Assembly (NCBI RefSeq): GCF_025452095.1
Contig: NZ_CP104877.1
Span: 1,550,001-1,614,000 of the forward strand
DNA length: 64,000 nt
Source: Paenarthrobacter sp. JL.01a
GTDB taxonomy: Bacteria; Actinomycetota; Actinomycetes; Actinomycetales; Micrococcaceae
Direction: 5' to 3'
Part shown: positions 50,908-61,290 of the stretch, in pieces
Numbering within the stretch: the stretch's first letter is position 1
How the letters are laid out: each line of letters opens with the position of its first letter
Notes under the pieces: model-generated
Databases searched by the model: none
What the model was told of the DNA's origin: nothing
The model's input: the letters and a program-made list of their open reading frames with translations, nothing else
Made by a program: the position numbers and the translations under genes

Positions 50908-53073
50908 ATGACAACCCCAACAACCAGCACGCTGCCCCATACCGCGGCAAAACCCTTCAGCGCCGTCCTTGTGGCCAATCGCGGGGAGATCGCCTGCCGG
51001 GTGATCAGCACGCTCAAAGCAATGGGTATCCGCTCCGTTGCCGTCTACTCGGACGCGGATAAGGACGCCAAACACGTGGCACTGGCCGATACCGCAGTCG
51101 CGATCGGCGGCACGGCGCCCTCGGAAAGCTACCTCAAGATCGACGCCATCATTGACGCCTGCCATCGCAGCGGCGCCCAGGCAGTACATCCCGGTTACGG
51201 CTTCCTGTCCGAAAACGTGGAGTTCGCCAAGGCGCTTGATGCTGCGGGGATCACCTTCATCGGTCCGGGCATCGGCGCCATCGAAGTCATGGGCGACAAG
51301 ATTCGTTCCAAAAACCACGTAATGGCCTACGACGTGCCGTGCGTGCCCGGAATTGCCCGGCCCGGCCTAACCGACCAGCAACTGGTCGAGTCAGCACCCG
51401 ACGTCGGCTTCCCGTTGCTCATCAAGCCATCGGCAGGTGGCGGCGGTAAAGGCATGCATGTGGTCGAACGCCTCGAGGACATGGCTTCCATCCTGCAAAC
51501 AGCCCGGCGCGTGGCTGCTTCGGCGTTCGGGGATGACACCCTCTTCTTGGAGCGCCTGATCCGGACCCCCCGCCACATTGAGGTCCAGGTGCTGGCTGAC
51601 AGCCACGGCAACGTCATTCACCTCGGCGAGCGCGAGTGCTCCCTCCAACGTCGGCACCAAAAAGTTATCGAGGAAGCCCCGTCGGCACTCTTCGAGTCGT
51701 TGCCGGACGGCGCTGTTCAGCGGGCGCGGATCGGCGAGGCAGCCTGCAATGCCGCGCGCTCGGTCAATTACAGCGGTGCAGGAACCGTGGAGTTCCTGGT
51801 CTCGGATGAGAACCCCGACGAGTTCTTCTTTATGGAGATGAACACACGGCTGCAGGTGGAGCACCCGGTTACGGAGATGGTCACCGGAATCGATCTGGTC
51901 GAATGGCAGGTGAGGATCGCCGCCGGCGAGATGCTCACCGTGGCGCAGTCCGACGTCGAACTTAAAGGCCACGCGGTCGAGGCGCGCGTCTATGCAGAGG
52001 TGCCGGAGCGGAACTTCATGCCTTCCATGGGCAGCGTCGTGGCGCTGGCTGAATACGGGGCCGGCGAGCCCGGCGTGACAGGGGTGCAGCAGGGACAGGC
52101 AAACGTGCGGATCGACTCGGCCATGCGGGACGGACTGGACATCACCGGCGACTACGATCCCATGCTCGCAAAGGTCATCTCCTGGGGCGAGGACCGCGCC
52201 GCCGCGTTGGACACACTCGATGCCGCGCTTGGACGGTACACACTGCTGGGCGTCGACACCAACGTGGAGTACCTGCGACTGCTGATCAACGACCCCGAGG
52301 TGCGCGAAGGCCACCTCGACACCGGCCTCATCGAACGCAAGCTGGCGTCCATGCAGTTCAGGCATCCCGGAGACCGGGAACTGACCGCGGCAGCCATCAC
52401 GCTGTGGCTTGAGCGCCCCGGCTCGCCGTCCGCGGGCGACGCCTGGAGCGCACCGGACGCCTGGCGTGTGGGGGCTCCCGCTGCATGGACGGCAACCTTC
52501 GGTCTTCCCGGCGGTTCGGCCGCAGCCGTGTCCATCACGGACCGCCATGGTTTCGTTACGGCAACCGTCGACGGCGGAACCCCGGTCGACGTCCGGCTGG
52601 CCGGCAGGACTGCGGACAGCATCGTCCTGGAGTTCGACGGCGCCCCGGTCACCTACGCGTTTGGCGTCGCTCCCCGTGGGCGGGGCGGAATCCGTGAGCT
52701 TTTCCTGGGAAACAACGGGTGGTCATGCCGCTTGGAGGTCCTGGACCGCGCCGAACGCCTGCGCCGGATGCTCGCCGGTATCCAGCGTGTTGAAGGAGCA
52801 GCCGATCCCGAAGTGCGCTCGCCGATGCCGGGCACGGTCGTATCCGTCTCCGTCAAGGACGGTGATGCTGTGGAAGAGGGGCAAGTCCTCCTGGCCGTCG
52901 AAGCAATGAAGATGGAGCACCAGTTGGTGGCATCCGTCGCCGGACGGGTCCACCTGACCAGCAAAACAGGCGACCTGGTCAAAGCTGACCAGGTGCTCGC
53001 CACCATTCACGTAGAAGGGGCCGCTGAAGAACCGGCGGCCGGAAACCCCACAGACAAGGAAGTCCCAGTATGA
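50908..53073 (+). CDS. acyl-CoA carboxylase alpha subunit (biotin carboxylase + BCCP)
   Basis: 721 aa starting 2 nt after the beta gene stop. Residues ~15-460 are biotin carboxylase: VLVANRGEIACRVI, HPGYGFLSEN, IKPSAGGGGKGMHVV (ATP grasp) and EMNTRLQVEHPVTEMVTG. A middle domain of ~140 residues joins to the C-terminal BCCP, with biotin at Lys668 in EAMKMEH. Carboxylates biotin using ATP and bicarbonate. Corresponds to AccA1. The stop overlaps the next start by 4 nt. Confidence 0.96.
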   Translation: MTTPTTSTLPHTAAKPFSAVLVANRGEIACRVISTLKAMGIRSVAVYSDADKDAKHVALADTAVAIGGTAPSESYLKIDAIIDACHRSGAQAVHPGYGFLSENVEFAKALDAAGITFIGPGIGAIEVMGDKIRSKNHVMAYDVPCVPGIARPGLTDQQLVESAPDVGFPLLIKPSAGGGGKGMHVVERLEDMASILQTARRVAASAFGDDTLFLERLIRTPRHIEVQVLADSHGNVIHLGERECSLQRRHQKVIEEAPSALFESLPDGAVQRARIGEAACNAARSVNYSGAGTVEFLVSDENPDEFFFMEMNTRLQVEHPVTEMVTGIDLVEWQVRIAAGEMLTVAQSDVELKGHAVEARVYAEVPERNFMPSMGSVVALAEYGAGEPGVTGVQQGQANVRIDSAMRDGLDITGDYDPMLAKVISWGEDRAAALDTLDAALGRYTLLGVDTNVEYLRLLINDPEVREGHLDTGLIERKLASMQFRHPGDRELTAAAITLWLERPGSPSAGDAWSAPDAWRVGAPAAWTATFGLPGGSAAAVSITDRHGFVTATVDGGTPVDVRLAGRTADSIVLEFDGAPVTYAFGVAPRGRGGIRELFLGNNGWSCRLEVLDRAERLRRMLAGIQRVEGAADPEVRSPMPGTVVSVSVKDGDAVEEGQVLLAVEAMKMEHQLVASVAGRVHLTSKTGDLVKADQVLATIHVEGAAEEPAAGNPTDKEVPV

Positions 53074-54251
53074 GCACCTCCGACCTGAACAGCACTTTCG
53101 GACTCACCGAGGAATACCAGGACCTTAGCGATTCGGTTCGTGAGTTTGCCGATGAAGTGGTGGCTCCAGTGTCCGCGAAGCACGATGAAGAGCACAGCTT
53201 TCCCTATGACGTGGTGAAGCAGATGGGGGAGATGGGACTCTTTGGCCTGCCTTTCCCCGAGGAGTACGGCGGCATGGGCGGCGACTACTTCGCCCTGGCC
53301 CTGGCCCTGGAGCAACTGGGCAGGGTGGATCAATCGGTGGCCATCACCTTGGAAGCGGGTGTCTCGCTTGGAGCAATGCCCGTGTACCGTTTCGGCACCG
53401 AGGCGCAAAAGGAGCAGTGGCTGCCGCAGCTGGCATCCGGGCGGTCCTTGGCGGGCTTCGGACTGACCGAGCGTGAGGCCGGTTCGGACGCCGGGGGCAC
53501 CAAGACCCAAGCCCGCCTGGAAAATGGCGAGTGGATCATCAACGGCAACAAGGAGTTCATCACCAACTCCGGCACCGATATCACCACCTTGGTTACGGTA
53601 ACGGCAGTAACCGGCCAAAAAGAGGGCGCCGATGGCCGTACCAAGAAGGAGATCTCGACAATCCTGGTTCCCACCGACACGCCCGGCTTCACCGCCGAAA
53701 AGCCCTATAACAAGGTCGGCTGGAACGCCTCAGACACCCACCCCCTGACCCTGGACGACGTCCGCGTGCCGGAGGAGAACCTCCTGGGCGAGCGTGGCCG
53801 CGGTTATGCCAACTTCCTGTCCATCCTGGATGAGGGCCGCATCGCGATCGCAGCCCTGGCCACCGGTGCTGCGCAAGGCTGCGTCGATCTGTCAGTGAAG
53901 TACGCCAAGGAACGCAGCGCTTTCGGACAGAACATCGGCAAGTACCAGGCCATCCAGTTCAAGATCGCCCGCATGCAGGCAAGGGCCCACACAGCGCGGC
54001 TTGCCTACTACGACGCGGCCTCCAGGATGCTGGCGGGCAAGCCGTTCAAGACCGAAGCGGCCATCGCTAAGATGGTCGCAGGCGAGGCAGCCATGGACAA
54101 CGCGCGGGACGCCACCCAGGTGTTCGGCGGCTATGGCTTCATCAACGAATTCACGGTGGCACGCCATTACCGCGACTCCAAGATCCTTGAAGTCGGGGAG
54201 GGCACCACCGAGGTCCAGTTGATGCTGATCGCCCGCGAACTGGGTCTGTAA
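53070..54251 (+). CDS. acyl-CoA dehydrogenase (isovaleryl-CoA-dehydrogenase-like, FadE19-type)
   Basis: 393 aa. SCAD/IVD-type: FGLTEREAGSDAGGTKT (FAD/substrate loop), FITNSGTDITTLVT, GRGYANFLSILDEGRIAIAA, and the C-terminal VFGGYGFINEFTVARHYRD...EGTTEVQLMLI. Positional equivalent of FadE19 in M. tuberculosis; it would convert isovaleryl-CoA or another branched acyl-CoA to the enoyl-CoA used by the carboxylase. Coupled to the alpha subunit by an ATGA overlap. Confidence 0.94.
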   Translation: MSTSDLNSTFGLTEEYQDLSDSVREFADEVVAPVSAKHDEEHSFPYDVVKQMGEMGLFGLPFPEEYGGMGGDYFALALALEQLGRVDQSVAITLEAGVSLGAMPVYRFGTEAQKEQWLPQLASGRSLAGFGLTEREAGSDAGGTKTQARLENGEWIINGNKEFITNSGTDITTLVTVTAVTGQKEGADGRTKKEISTILVPTDTPGFTAEKPYNKVGWNASDTHPLTLDDVRVPEENLLGERGRGYANFLSILDEGRIAIAALATGAAQGCVDLSVKYAKERSAFGQNIGKYQAIQFKIARMQARAHTARLAYYDAASRMLAGKPFKTEAAIAKMVAGEAAMDNARDATQVFGGYGFINEFTVARHYRDSKILEVGEGTTEVQLMLIARELGL

Positions 54252-54289
54252 CCCCACGTTGTATCGGCAGTGGCAGGGAAGGATCAAGG

Positions 54290-55069
54290 ATGATTGACAA
54301 GGTTGTTGCCAGCGCCGCGGAAGCGGTGAAGGACATTCCGGACGGTGCGTCCCTGGCCGTGGGCGGGTTCGGCCTCTGCGGGATCCCGGTATCGCTCATC
54401 GAGGCCCTGCACCAGCAAGGCACCACGGACCTGGAAACCGTGAGCAACAACTGTGGCGTGGACGATTGGGGGCTCGGCATCCTCCTCAAGGACGGGCGCA
54501 TCCGCCGCACCATCAGCTCCTACGTAGGCGAGAACAAGGAATTCGCCAGGCAATACCTGGCCGGCGAACTGGAAGTGGTCCTCACGCCGCAAGGCACGCT
54601 CGCCGAGAAGCTTCGTGCCGGCGGTGCCGGCATCCCGGCCTTCTACACGAAGGCCGGTGTGGGAACCCAGGTGTCAGAGGGTGGCCTTCCGCAAAAGTAC
54701 GACGCCGATGGCACAGTGGCGATCGCGTCGGCACCGAAAGAGGTACGGACGTTCAACGACGGCGATTACGTCCTGGAGGAGTCCCTGACCCCGGATTTCG
54801 GATTGGTTCATGCCTGGAAGGGCGACCGCCACGGCAACCTTGTCTTCCACGCAACGGCCATGAACTTCAATCCGCTCTGCGCAATGGCGGCCCGGCTGAC
54901 CATCGCCGAGGTCGAGGAACTCGTGGAGCCGGGCGAACTGGATCCTGAGCACATCCACACGCCCGGAATCTTCGTCCAGCGGGTGGTGCTGGCCGGGAAC
55001 GGCGAGAAACGGATCGAAAAACGCACGGTGGCGTTGACTTCGACTGAACAGGCGGGAGCCTCACGATGA
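54290..55069 (+). CDS. scoA: 3-oxoacid CoA-transferase subunit A
   Basis: 259 aa. Family start [24 protein letters not shown] and the block [22 protein letters not shown]; CoA-transferase I fold. With ScoB it moves CoA from succinyl-CoA to acetoacetate (or a related acid such as itaconate). In the leucine pathway this activates the acetoacetate released by the lyase. Starts 38 nt after the dehydrogenase; stop overlaps scoB. Confidence 0.95.
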   Translation: MIDKVVASAAEAVKDIPDGASLAVGGFGLCGIPVSLIEALHQQGTTDLETVSNNCGVDDWGLGILLKDGRIRRTISSYVGENKEFARQYLAGELEVVLTPQGTLAEKLRAGGAGIPAFYTKAGVGTQVSEGGLPQKYDADGTVAIASAPKEVRTFNDGDYVLEESLTPDFGLVHAWKGDRHGNLVFHATAMNFNPLCAMAARLTIAEVEELVEPGELDPEHIHTPGIFVQRVVLAGNGEKRIEKRTVALTSTEQAGASR

Positions 55070-55818
55070 CGGACAACAGTTACCAGGACATCCCGCCACG
55101 TCCGGAAGCCGTGCGGCACGAATACCGGCGGGCCGACGTCGACCATCACGAAGCCAAAGGCTGGACCCGCAACGAACTGGCGGCCCGCGTCGCCCGGGAA
55201 CTGGTCAACGGCCAGTACGTAAACCTCGGAATCGGTATGCCCACGCTGATCCCCAATTACATTCCGGACGGTGTGGAGGTAATCCTCCACTCCGAGAATG
55301 GAATCCTCGGCGTTGGCCCTTACCCTTCCGAGGACAAGGTTGACCCGGACCTCATCAACGCCGGCAAGGAGACGGTCACCACGAACGCGGGTGCCGCCTT
55401 CTTCGACTCCGCGGCCTCGTTCGGCATGATCCGCGGTGGGCACGTCGATGTCGCTGTCCTGGGTGCAATGGAGGTGGCAGCCAACGGCGACCTCGCCAAT
55501 TGGATGGTTCCCGGCAAGATGGTCAAAGGCATGGGAGGTGCCATGGACCTCGTGTTTGGTGCCAAAAAAGTCATTGTCATGATGGAGCACGTGGACCGGA
55601 ACGGCAGGCCGAAAATTGTCCAGGACTGCACCCTTCCGCTCACCGGAAAGGGATGCGTGGACCGGATCATCACGGACCTGGCGGTGATCGACGTCGTTAA
55701 GGGCGAAGGTGACCCGCGCCTGGTGCTGCGCGAACTGGCGCCTAACGTCACTCTTGACGACGTCTTGGCGGCCACGGGCGCCGAGCTTTTCGAAGAAGAC
55801 CAGGAGCTCACTGTATGA
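55066..55818 (+). CDS. scoB: 3-oxoacid CoA-transferase subunit B
   Basis: 250 aa. The catalytic glutamate is Glu77 in [11 protein letters not shown], and the glycine loop [11 protein letters not shown] precedes it. About 30 residues longer at the N-terminus than usual ScoB proteins ([20 protein letters not shown]). Coupled to scoA and to the MaoC gene by 4-nt overlaps. Confidence 0.95.
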   Translation: MTDNSYQDIPPRPEAVRHEYRRADVDHHEAKGWTRNELAARVARELVNGQYVNLGIGMPTLIPNYIPDGVEVILHSENGILGVGPYPSEDKVDPDLINAGKETVTTNAGAAFFDSAASFGMIRGGHVDVAVLGAMEVAANGDLANWMVPGKMVKGMGGAMDLVFGAKKVIVMMEHVDRNGRPKIVQDCTLPLTGKGCVDRIITDLAVIDVVKGEGDPRLVLRELAPNVTLDDVLAATGAELFEEDQELTV

Positions 55819-56312
55819 CACGGGTTGTGGAACAGCGGGGCCTCTATTTCGACGAACTTGAAGAAGGCGTGATCTACGCCCATAGGCCGGGCCGTACGGT
55901 CACGGAGACCGACAACGTCCTTTTCACCACCATGACCATGAACACGCAGGCACTCCATCTGGATGCAGCATGGAGCGCCACCCAGCCGTTCGGACAGCGG
56001 CTGATGAATTCGATGTTCACGTTGTCCACAGTGGTGGGGCAGTCCGTCCCCCAGCTGACGCAGGGAACCATCATTGCCCAGCTGGGGCTGACGGATGTCA
56101 GCTTTCCGCACCCGCTCTATCACGGGGATACGCTGTACACGGAAACGGTGGTTACCGGAAAGCGATTGTCTTCATCCCGGCCAGGTCAGGGCGTGGTCAC
56201 CATGCAGCACACCGGCCGCAACCAGGACGGTACCGTGGTGGCCCTGGCTACGCGAACCTGCCTGATGTGGACCAGGCAAGCGCACGCGGCAACCGTTTCG
56301 GAACATCAGTAG
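55815..56312 (+). CDS. MaoC-family acyl-CoA hydratase
   Basis: 165 aa hot-dog-fold protein. Residues [24 protein letters not shown] open the fold, and [18 protein letters not shown] with [15 protein letters not shown] are typical of (R)-specific MaoC hydratases. In the M. tuberculosis locus the equivalent is Rv2499c, assigned as a hydratase in leucine/itaconate degradation. Here it would hydrate methylglutaconyl-CoA or a related enoyl-CoA (inference from context). Confidence 0.85.
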   Translation: MTRVVEQRGLYFDELEEGVIYAHRPGRTVTETDNVLFTTMTMNTQALHLDAAWSATQPFGQRLMNSMFTLSTVVGQSVPQLTQGTIIAQLGLTDVSFPHPLYHGDTLYTETVVTGKRLSSSRPGQGVVTMQHTGRNQDGTVVALATRTCLMWTRQAHAATVSEHQ

Positions 56313-56332
56313 GCCCAACAGCAAGGAACTTC

Positions 56333-57175
56333 ATGCACTCTCCCTTCACCATGGGCCCGGCCCTTCTCTTCTGCCCTGCCGACCGACCGGAGCGGTACGC
56401 GAAGGCCGCGGACCGCTCGGATGCGGTCATCCTGGACTTCGAGGACGCTGTGGCTCCCGCGGACAAGGCGCGCGCCCGTGATGCTGTCCTGAAACAGGCA
56501 GGAGCTGACGGACTGGACCCCAGCCGGACCATCGTCAGGGTGAACCCCGTTGGCACTCCTGACTTCGACCTTGATCTTCTGGCCTTGGAGAAGACACCGT
56601 ACCGGAATGTCATGCTGGCCAAAGCGGAGAGCGCGGAGCAGTTGCGGGCTTTGGCTGGGTTCAGTGTGATCGCACTCTGCGAAACAGCAGCGGGGATTGT
56701 GAATGCTTCCGCCATCGCCGCCGAGCCCAATGTTGCGGCCTTGATGTGGGGAGCTGAGGACCTGCTGGCGTCGCTGGGCGGGCTCTCCAGCAGGAACGAC
56801 GACGGCGGGTACCGGGCCGTCGCCCTGCACGCAAGGTCCTCTGTACTGCTTGCCGCCAAAGCTGCAGGTAAGGAAGCCATTGACGCGGTGTATGTGAACA
56901 TTCCCGACCTCGATGGCCTCGCAGAAGAGTCCCGGGATTCTGTTGCCAGCGGTTTCGGAGCCAAGGCGTGCATCCATCCGAACCAAGTTGCCGTGGTCCG
57001 GGAAGCCTATGCCCCCGCCCCCGAAGCCGTCTTCCACGCCACGGAACTCCTGGAAGCAGCTGCCTCGGCAGGCACAGGCGTCTTCCAGTTCAAGGGCAAG
57101 ATGATTGATGGGCCCATCCTGAAGCATGCGGAGGCCACACTCCGCAGGGCCGGGCACCCGCAGGACGGCAGTTAA
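56333..57175 (+). CDS. CitE-like CoA-ester lyase (HMG-CoA/citramalyl-CoA lyase-like)
   Basis: 280 aa from ATG 56333 (AAGGA upstream). HpcH/HpaI aldolase family: SDAVILDFEDAVAPADKARAR, TIVRVNPVGTPDFDLDL, IALCETAAGIVNA, LMWGAEDLLASLGG and FGAKACIHPNQVAVV are all visible. The M. tuberculosis equivalent Rv2498c is described as a bifunctional beta-hydroxyacyl-CoA lyase acting in leucine and itaconate breakdown. Expected products: acetyl-CoA plus acetoacetate or pyruvate. Last gene of the operon; an inverted repeat covers its stop. Confidence 0.9.
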   Translation: MHSPFTMGPALLFCPADRPERYAKAADRSDAVILDFEDAVAPADKARARDAVLKQAGADGLDPSRTIVRVNPVGTPDFDLDLLALEKTPYRNVMLAKAESAEQLRALAGFSVIALCETAAGIVNASAIAAEPNVAALMWGAEDLLASLGGLSSRNDDGGYRAVALHARSSVLLAAKAAGKEAIDAVYVNIPDLDGLAEESRDSVASGFGAKACIHPNQVAVVREAYAPAPEAVFHATELLEAAASAGTGVFQFKGKMIDGPILKHAEATLRRAGHPQDGS

Positions 57176-57211
57176 TGACAATGTTCCCCCAAAAAATTGT
57201 CATTAACTGCC
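57167..57211. repeat. 16-bp perfect inverted repeat at convergent gene ends
   Basis: Arms GGCAGTTAATGACAAT (57167-57182) and ATTGTCATTAACTGCC (57196-57211), with a 13-nt loop containing C5 and A5. AT-rich compared with the surroundings, and overlapping the stop of the lyase gene. Could act as a bidirectional terminator. Confidence 0.75.
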
Positions 57212-57233
57212 ATCCCGACGGAGGTTTGGAGCC

Positions 57234-58355
57234 CTAGGCGTGGACCGCCGTCGCGAGTTCCGTGAGTTCCACCGCGGCGGGTCGGGAAGTGGTGCTCTTG
57301 ATGGCCACCGCTTGCCCGCTCTTGGCTGATGCCAGTACCGATTCCATGACTTCCAGCGCGTGGAAGGCCAGCTGACCACCGGCCCGCGGCTCTTGCCCTG
57401 CAGGTGTCGCTGCGAGGTCGGCGATGCCGAAGCCGCGTCCTGAATCTTTGTAGCCCGCTGAGACCGGCAGGGTTTCCCAGTCCTCGGCGCCGAGGGCAAA
57501 GAGCTGGACATCCCCATCAAAATGGTTGGGATCCGGGACGATCAACGAGCCCTTTTCGCCGTGGATCTCGATGTTGGGACTCTTGGTCTTCACGGCGTCG
57601 AAACTCATGAAGAGCGTGGAGAGCGCGCCGGAGGCATGCACCAGAACTCCAGTGACGTGCGAGTCGATGTCGACCGGCACGGTTTGCCCTTCGCGTGGCC
57701 CTGAACCAATCGTGCGTTCGGAGCGTGTATGGCTCGCGGCGCCCACGACCGATACGACCGGTCCCAGCAAGGTGACCAAGGCCGAGACGTAGTAAGGCCC
57801 CATGTCCAGGAGTGGACCACCGCCGGGCTGGTAGTAGAAGTCGGGGTTCGGGTGCCAGCGCTCATGTCCCGGTGTTGCCATGGTGGCGGTTGCCGATACC
57901 GGCGCCCCGATCAATCCGTCGTCGATTGCCTTCCTGGCTGTCTGGATGCCTGTGCCAAGCACAGTGTCGGGTGCGCAGCCAACCACGACGCCTGCCGCGG
58001 CCGCCGCCTCCAGTACTTTCTTGGCCTCTTCCGTAGTAGCGGCGAGCGGTTTTTCGCCGTAGACGGATTTGCCGGCGGCGATCGCCTTGAGTGCAATCTC
58101 CGCATGGGCAGCCGGAATAGTCAGGTTGAGTACCAGTTCAACGTCCTCGGCGGCCAGGAGTTCGTCGACGCCCAGGGCCCGAACACCCTCGTAGGAGTCG
58201 GCTACCGCTTGTGCCCGTGCGGGATCCAGGTCTGCCACGGCCACCAGGTTCACCGAATCCAGTCGTCGGAAGTTGGCCAGGTACTGGGCGATGATGGCGC
58301 CGCAGCCAATGATGCCCACATTGAGCGGCTTGGCGGGGGTCAGCGGGATGCCCAC
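57234..58355 (-). CDS. Gfo/Idh/MocA-family oxidoreductase
   Basis: 373 aa from GTG 58355 (AAAGGGG upstream). Rossmann start PLNVGIIGCGAIIAQYL, conserved EKP in VYGEKPLAATTEEAKK, and GGGPLLDMGPYYVSALVTLLG in the C-terminal dimerisation/substrate domain. NAD(P)-dependent dehydrogenase or isomerising oxidase of a sugar or cyclitol. The start overlaps the ThuA stop by 16 nt, so it belongs to the same operon. Confidence 0.93.
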   Translation of the reverse strand: MGIPLTPAKPLNVGIIGCGAIIAQYLANFRRLDSVNLVAVADLDPARAQAVADSYEGVRALGVDELLAAEDVELVLNLTIPAAHAEIALKAIAAGKSVYGEKPLAATTEEAKKVLEAAAAAGVVVGCAPDTVLGTGIQTARKAIDDGLIGAPVSATATMATPGHERWHPNPDFYYQPGGGPLLDMGPYYVSALVTLLGPVVSVVGAASHTRSERTIGSGPREGQTVPVDIDSHVTGVLVHASGALSTLFMSFDAVKTKSPNIEIHGEKGSLIVPDPNHFDGDVQLFALGAEDWETLPVSAGYKDSGRGFGIADLAATPAGQEPRAGGQLAFHALEVMESVLASAKSGQAVAIKSTTSRPAAVELTELATAVHA

Positions 58356-59041
58356 AGCATGCCCCTTTCGATGATGGTGCGCACATTGTTGTCTTGGAGG
58401 ATTTCCACCCGGTGGCCAGGGGTGCAGACGAAGATCCTGCCCTTGCCCCATTGGCGCGTCCAGATCGCCGGAGAGGTCACTTCGCGGTTCCACGGATCCC
58501 AGTCACGTACCTTTTGGGTGGTGGTGGCCAGGACATCGATGTAGTCGTCGCTCAGTACCCAGTACTGCTCCGTGACAAGGTCAAAGTCGCCGACGCCCCG
58601 GGTAATGGGATGTTCGGCGGCAGCAGGAAGCATATTCACGGTGTAGGGAACATAGTTGTCCGACTGTTCGCCAGTCTGCTCGTCCACGTGCTTGCCCGGG
58701 TGGCAGGCGAACTGTCCGCCGATCAAGTGGAGGTAGTCGGAATTGTTGCGGTACGAATCAGCGATGCCACCGTGCCAGCCCGCCATCCCGGTGCCGTTCT
58801 CGACGGCGGTGCGGAGCCCCTCGAACTCGTCCTTCTCGATGGTGGTCATGGTCATGCACTGCAAGATCAGGTCCACGCCGGCCATGTATTCGGCGTCGGC
58901 ATAGATCTTGGGGGATTCTTCGACGCGGACGTCATAGCCGTTCTCCCGCAAATAGGGGAGGAAGAGCTCGGTGGCCTCAATAGGCTGGTGTCCATCCCAG
59001 CCGCCGCGTACCACCAACGCGGTCTTGTTATTGCTTGTCAT
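58340..59041 (-). CDS. ThuA-like (trehalose-utilization type) protein
   Basis: 233 aa, class I glutamine amidotransferase-like fold. WDGHQPIEATELFLPYLRE opens it and MAGWHGGIADSYRNN plus HPITRGVGDFDL are the ThuA signatures. ThuA-family proteins are encoded with Gfo/Idh dehydrogenases and act on 3-keto sugars or unknown carbohydrate intermediates; the exact reaction here is not known. Confidence 0.92.
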   Translation of the reverse strand: MTSNNKTALVVRGGWDGHQPIEATELFLPYLRENGYDVRVEESPKIYADAEYMAGVDLILQCMTMTTIEKDEFEGLRTAVENGTGMAGWHGGIADSYRNNSDYLHLIGGQFACHPGKHVDEQTGEQSDNYVPYTVNMLPAAAEHPITRGVGDFDLVTEQYWVLSDDYIDVLATTTQKVRDWDPWNREVTSPAIWTRQWGKGRIFVCTPGHRVEILQDNNVRTIIERGMLWASR

Positions 59042-59088
59042 GGTTTCCTTCGTGTCGGGGCGTTGTCGTTCGAGTCGGGTTGGAGTGT

Positions 59089-60093
59089 TCAGCGTGTTGC
59101 AAAAGCCGCGTCGAAGGCAGCGGCCGGGGGACGGATGGCCGCCAGTTCACGGACCATTCGAAGAGCCTGGGGAGCTCCCACCAGCCGGTCCATCCCGGCA
59201 TCCTCCCACTCGATGCTGGTCGGTCCTTCGTATCCAACGGCGTTGAGGGTGCGGAAAATCGGTTCCCAGTTCACGTCGCCGTGGCCGGCAGTGACGAAGT
59301 CCCAACCGCGGCGGGGATCGGCCCATGGCAGGTGGGAACCGAGGCGTCCGTTGCGTCCATTGAGTTGCCGGACGGATTCCTTAACGTGGACGTGGAAGAT
59401 CTTTTCGGCGAAGTCCTGCAGGAACATCACCGGGTCCAGGTCCTGCCAGATGAAGTGCGACGGGTCGAAGTTCAGGCCGAAACTATCGCGCGGCCCTATG
59501 GCGTCGAGGGTGCGCTTGGCCGTCCAGTAGTCGTAGGCGATCTCGGACGGGTGGACTTCCAAGGCAAAACGGACGCCGACTTCGTCAAAGACATCCAGGA
59601 TGGGGTTCCATCGTTCGGCGAAGTCCTGGTAGCCGCGCTCGATCATGGCCTCCGAAGCGGGTGGAAACATGGCCACGCACTTCCAGATGGATGAGCCGGT
59701 GAATCCCGTGACTGTCTTGACCCCCAGCTTCGCCGCCGCGCGGGCAGTGGTTTTCATCGCCTCTGCCGCACGTTGGCGCACGCCTTCGGGGTCGCCGTCG
59801 CCCCAGACCTCGGGGGAGAGGATGTCCCGGTGCCGTTCGTCGATGGGGTCATCGCAGACCGCCTGGCCCGTGAGGTGGTTGGCGATGGCGTGAACCTTGA
59901 GTTGATGCTTTTCCAGGATGTCCAGCTTGCCCTGAAGATAGGCGTCGTCCTCCACCACCCGCTGGGGATCCAAGTGGTCTCCCCAGCAGGCAATTTCCAG
60001 GCCGTCAAAGCCCCACTCGCCTGCGAGCCGCGCCACTTCTTCGAAGGGCAGGTCGGCCCACTGGCCGGTGAAGAGGGTGATGGGTCGGGTCAT
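59089..60093 (-). CDS. sugar phosphate isomerase/epimerase (AP-endonuclease-2-like TIM barrel)
   Basis: 334 aa. [23 protein letters not shown] starts the barrel; metal-binding residues appear in [12 protein letters not shown] (Glu), [14 protein letters not shown] (Asp/His) and [11 protein letters not shown] (Glu). Members convert keto-sugars or inosose. It overlaps the adjacent dehydrogenase gene by 4 nt. Confidence 0.92.
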   Translation of the reverse strand: MTRPITLFTGQWADLPFEEVARLAGEWGFDGLEIACWGDHLDPQRVVEDDAYLQGKLDILEKHQLKVHAIANHLTGQAVCDDPIDERHRDILSPEVWGDGDPEGVRQRAAEAMKTTARAAAKLGVKTVTGFTGSSIWKCVAMFPPASEAMIERGYQDFAERWNPILDVFDEVGVRFALEVHPSEIAYDYWTAKRTLDAIGPRDSFGLNFDPSHFIWQDLDPVMFLQDFAEKIFHVHVKESVRQLNGRNGRLGSHLPWADPRRGWDFVTAGHGDVNWEPIFRTLNAVGYEGPTSIEWEDAGMDRLVGAPQALRMVRELAAIRPPAAAFDAAFATR

Positions 60094-61277
60094 GATGCAT
60101 CCTTTTCGACGTTTTCCCAGCGGCTTGAGTTCTCCGCGCTGGCTTCGACGGCGGCCAGTACCTTCTGGACCTGCAACGCATCAGCGAACGACGGCGAGGG
60201 CTGCTCACCTGCGCCGATGGCATTCACGAGATCCACCACTTGATGCGTGAATCCGTGCTCGTAGCCAAGGCCATGTCCTGTCGGCCACCAGTTGGCGGTA
60301 TAGGGATGGGAGGGTTCCGTGACCATGATCTTCCGGAAGCCGGCGTCCGGTTCCAGTGCGGAATCGTAGAACTGCAGCGAGTTCATATCTTCAAAGTCGA
60401 ACGCCAGAGAACCCTTGGTCCCGTTGAGTTCAAGGCGCATCGCATTCTTGCGTCCGAGAGCAAAGCGGGTGGCTTCGAAGATTCCAACAGCGCCGGTCCC
60501 AAAACGTGCCGTAAACAGTGCTGCATCATCCACGGTGACCGGGCCACGGGGTCCGTCAGAACCGCCGTGTCCGCCGAGCCCCACGAAATTCCCGCCGATC
60601 GGGCGTTCCTTCACGAACGTCTCCAGCAACGCTGAGACACCGGTGATGTTCAGTCCTGTGATCCACTGTGCGGCATCGATGCTGTGTGCGCCGATGTCAC
60701 CCAGGGAGCCGGAGCCGGACTTGGATTTGTCCAACCGCCAGGTCAGGGGCGCATCGGCGTCGCTGAGCCAGTCCTGGAGGTACTGGGCGCGGACGTGGCG
60801 GATTTCGCCCAGCCGGCCGTCCTCCACCATTCGTTTTGCCAGTGCCAAAGCCGGAGTGCGGCGGTAGCTGAAGCCGCACATCGACAGGACTCCGCGTTCA
60901 GCCGCTGCCTGCGCAACGGCCGTCATCTTGGCGGCCTCCTCAACGGAGTTGGCCAATGGTTTCTCGCACAGCACGTGCTTGCCGGCCTCCAAGGCGGCGA
61001 TGGCAATTTCTGCGTGGGTGTTGCCCGGTGTGCAGATATCGATCAGGTCGATGTCATCACGCTCGACCAAGCGCCGCCAGTCAGTTTCAGTTGATGCCCA
61101 GCCGTACTTCGCGGCCGCTGCCTTGACCCCATCCGGGTTCCGGCCTGCTACAGCCGTCAGCTCAGGCGTCAGCGGCAAGTCAAAGAAGCGTGGTGCCGTG
61201 CGCCAGGCGTGGGAGTGGGCGGCGCCCATGAACGCGTAGCCCACCATTCCGACGCGAAGCGGTTTTGCGTGTGTCAC
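60090..61277 (-). CDS. Gfo/Idh/MocA-family oxidoreductase (second)
   Basis: 395 aa. [21 protein letters not shown] is the nucleotide-binding start (MVGYAFMG replaces the usual GxGxxG with a GYAFMG loop), CEKPLAN is the conserved Lys-Pro, and [19 protein letters not shown] lies in the substrate domain. A distinct paralogue of the gene at 57234. Between permease and isomerase genes in the same operon. Confidence 0.93.
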   Translation of the reverse strand: MTHAKPLRVGMVGYAFMGAAHSHAWRTAPRFFDLPLTPELTAVAGRNPDGVKAAAAKYGWASTETDWRRLVERDDIDLIDICTPGNTHAEIAIAALEAGKHVLCEKPLANSVEEAAKMTAVAQAAAERGVLSMCGFSYRRTPALALAKRMVEDGRLGEIRHVRAQYLQDWLSDADAPLTWRLDKSKSGSGSLGDIGAHSIDAAQWITGLNITGVSALLETFVKERPIGGNFVGLGGHGGSDGPRGPVTVDDAALFTARFGTGAVGIFEATRFALGRKNAMRLELNGTKGSLAFDFEDMNSLQFYDSALEPDAGFRKIMVTEPSHPYTANWWPTGHGLGYEHGFTHQVVDLVNAIGAGEQPSPSFADALQVQKVLAAVEASAENSSRWENVEKDAS

Positions 61278-61290
61278 AGGGGAATCCTTT

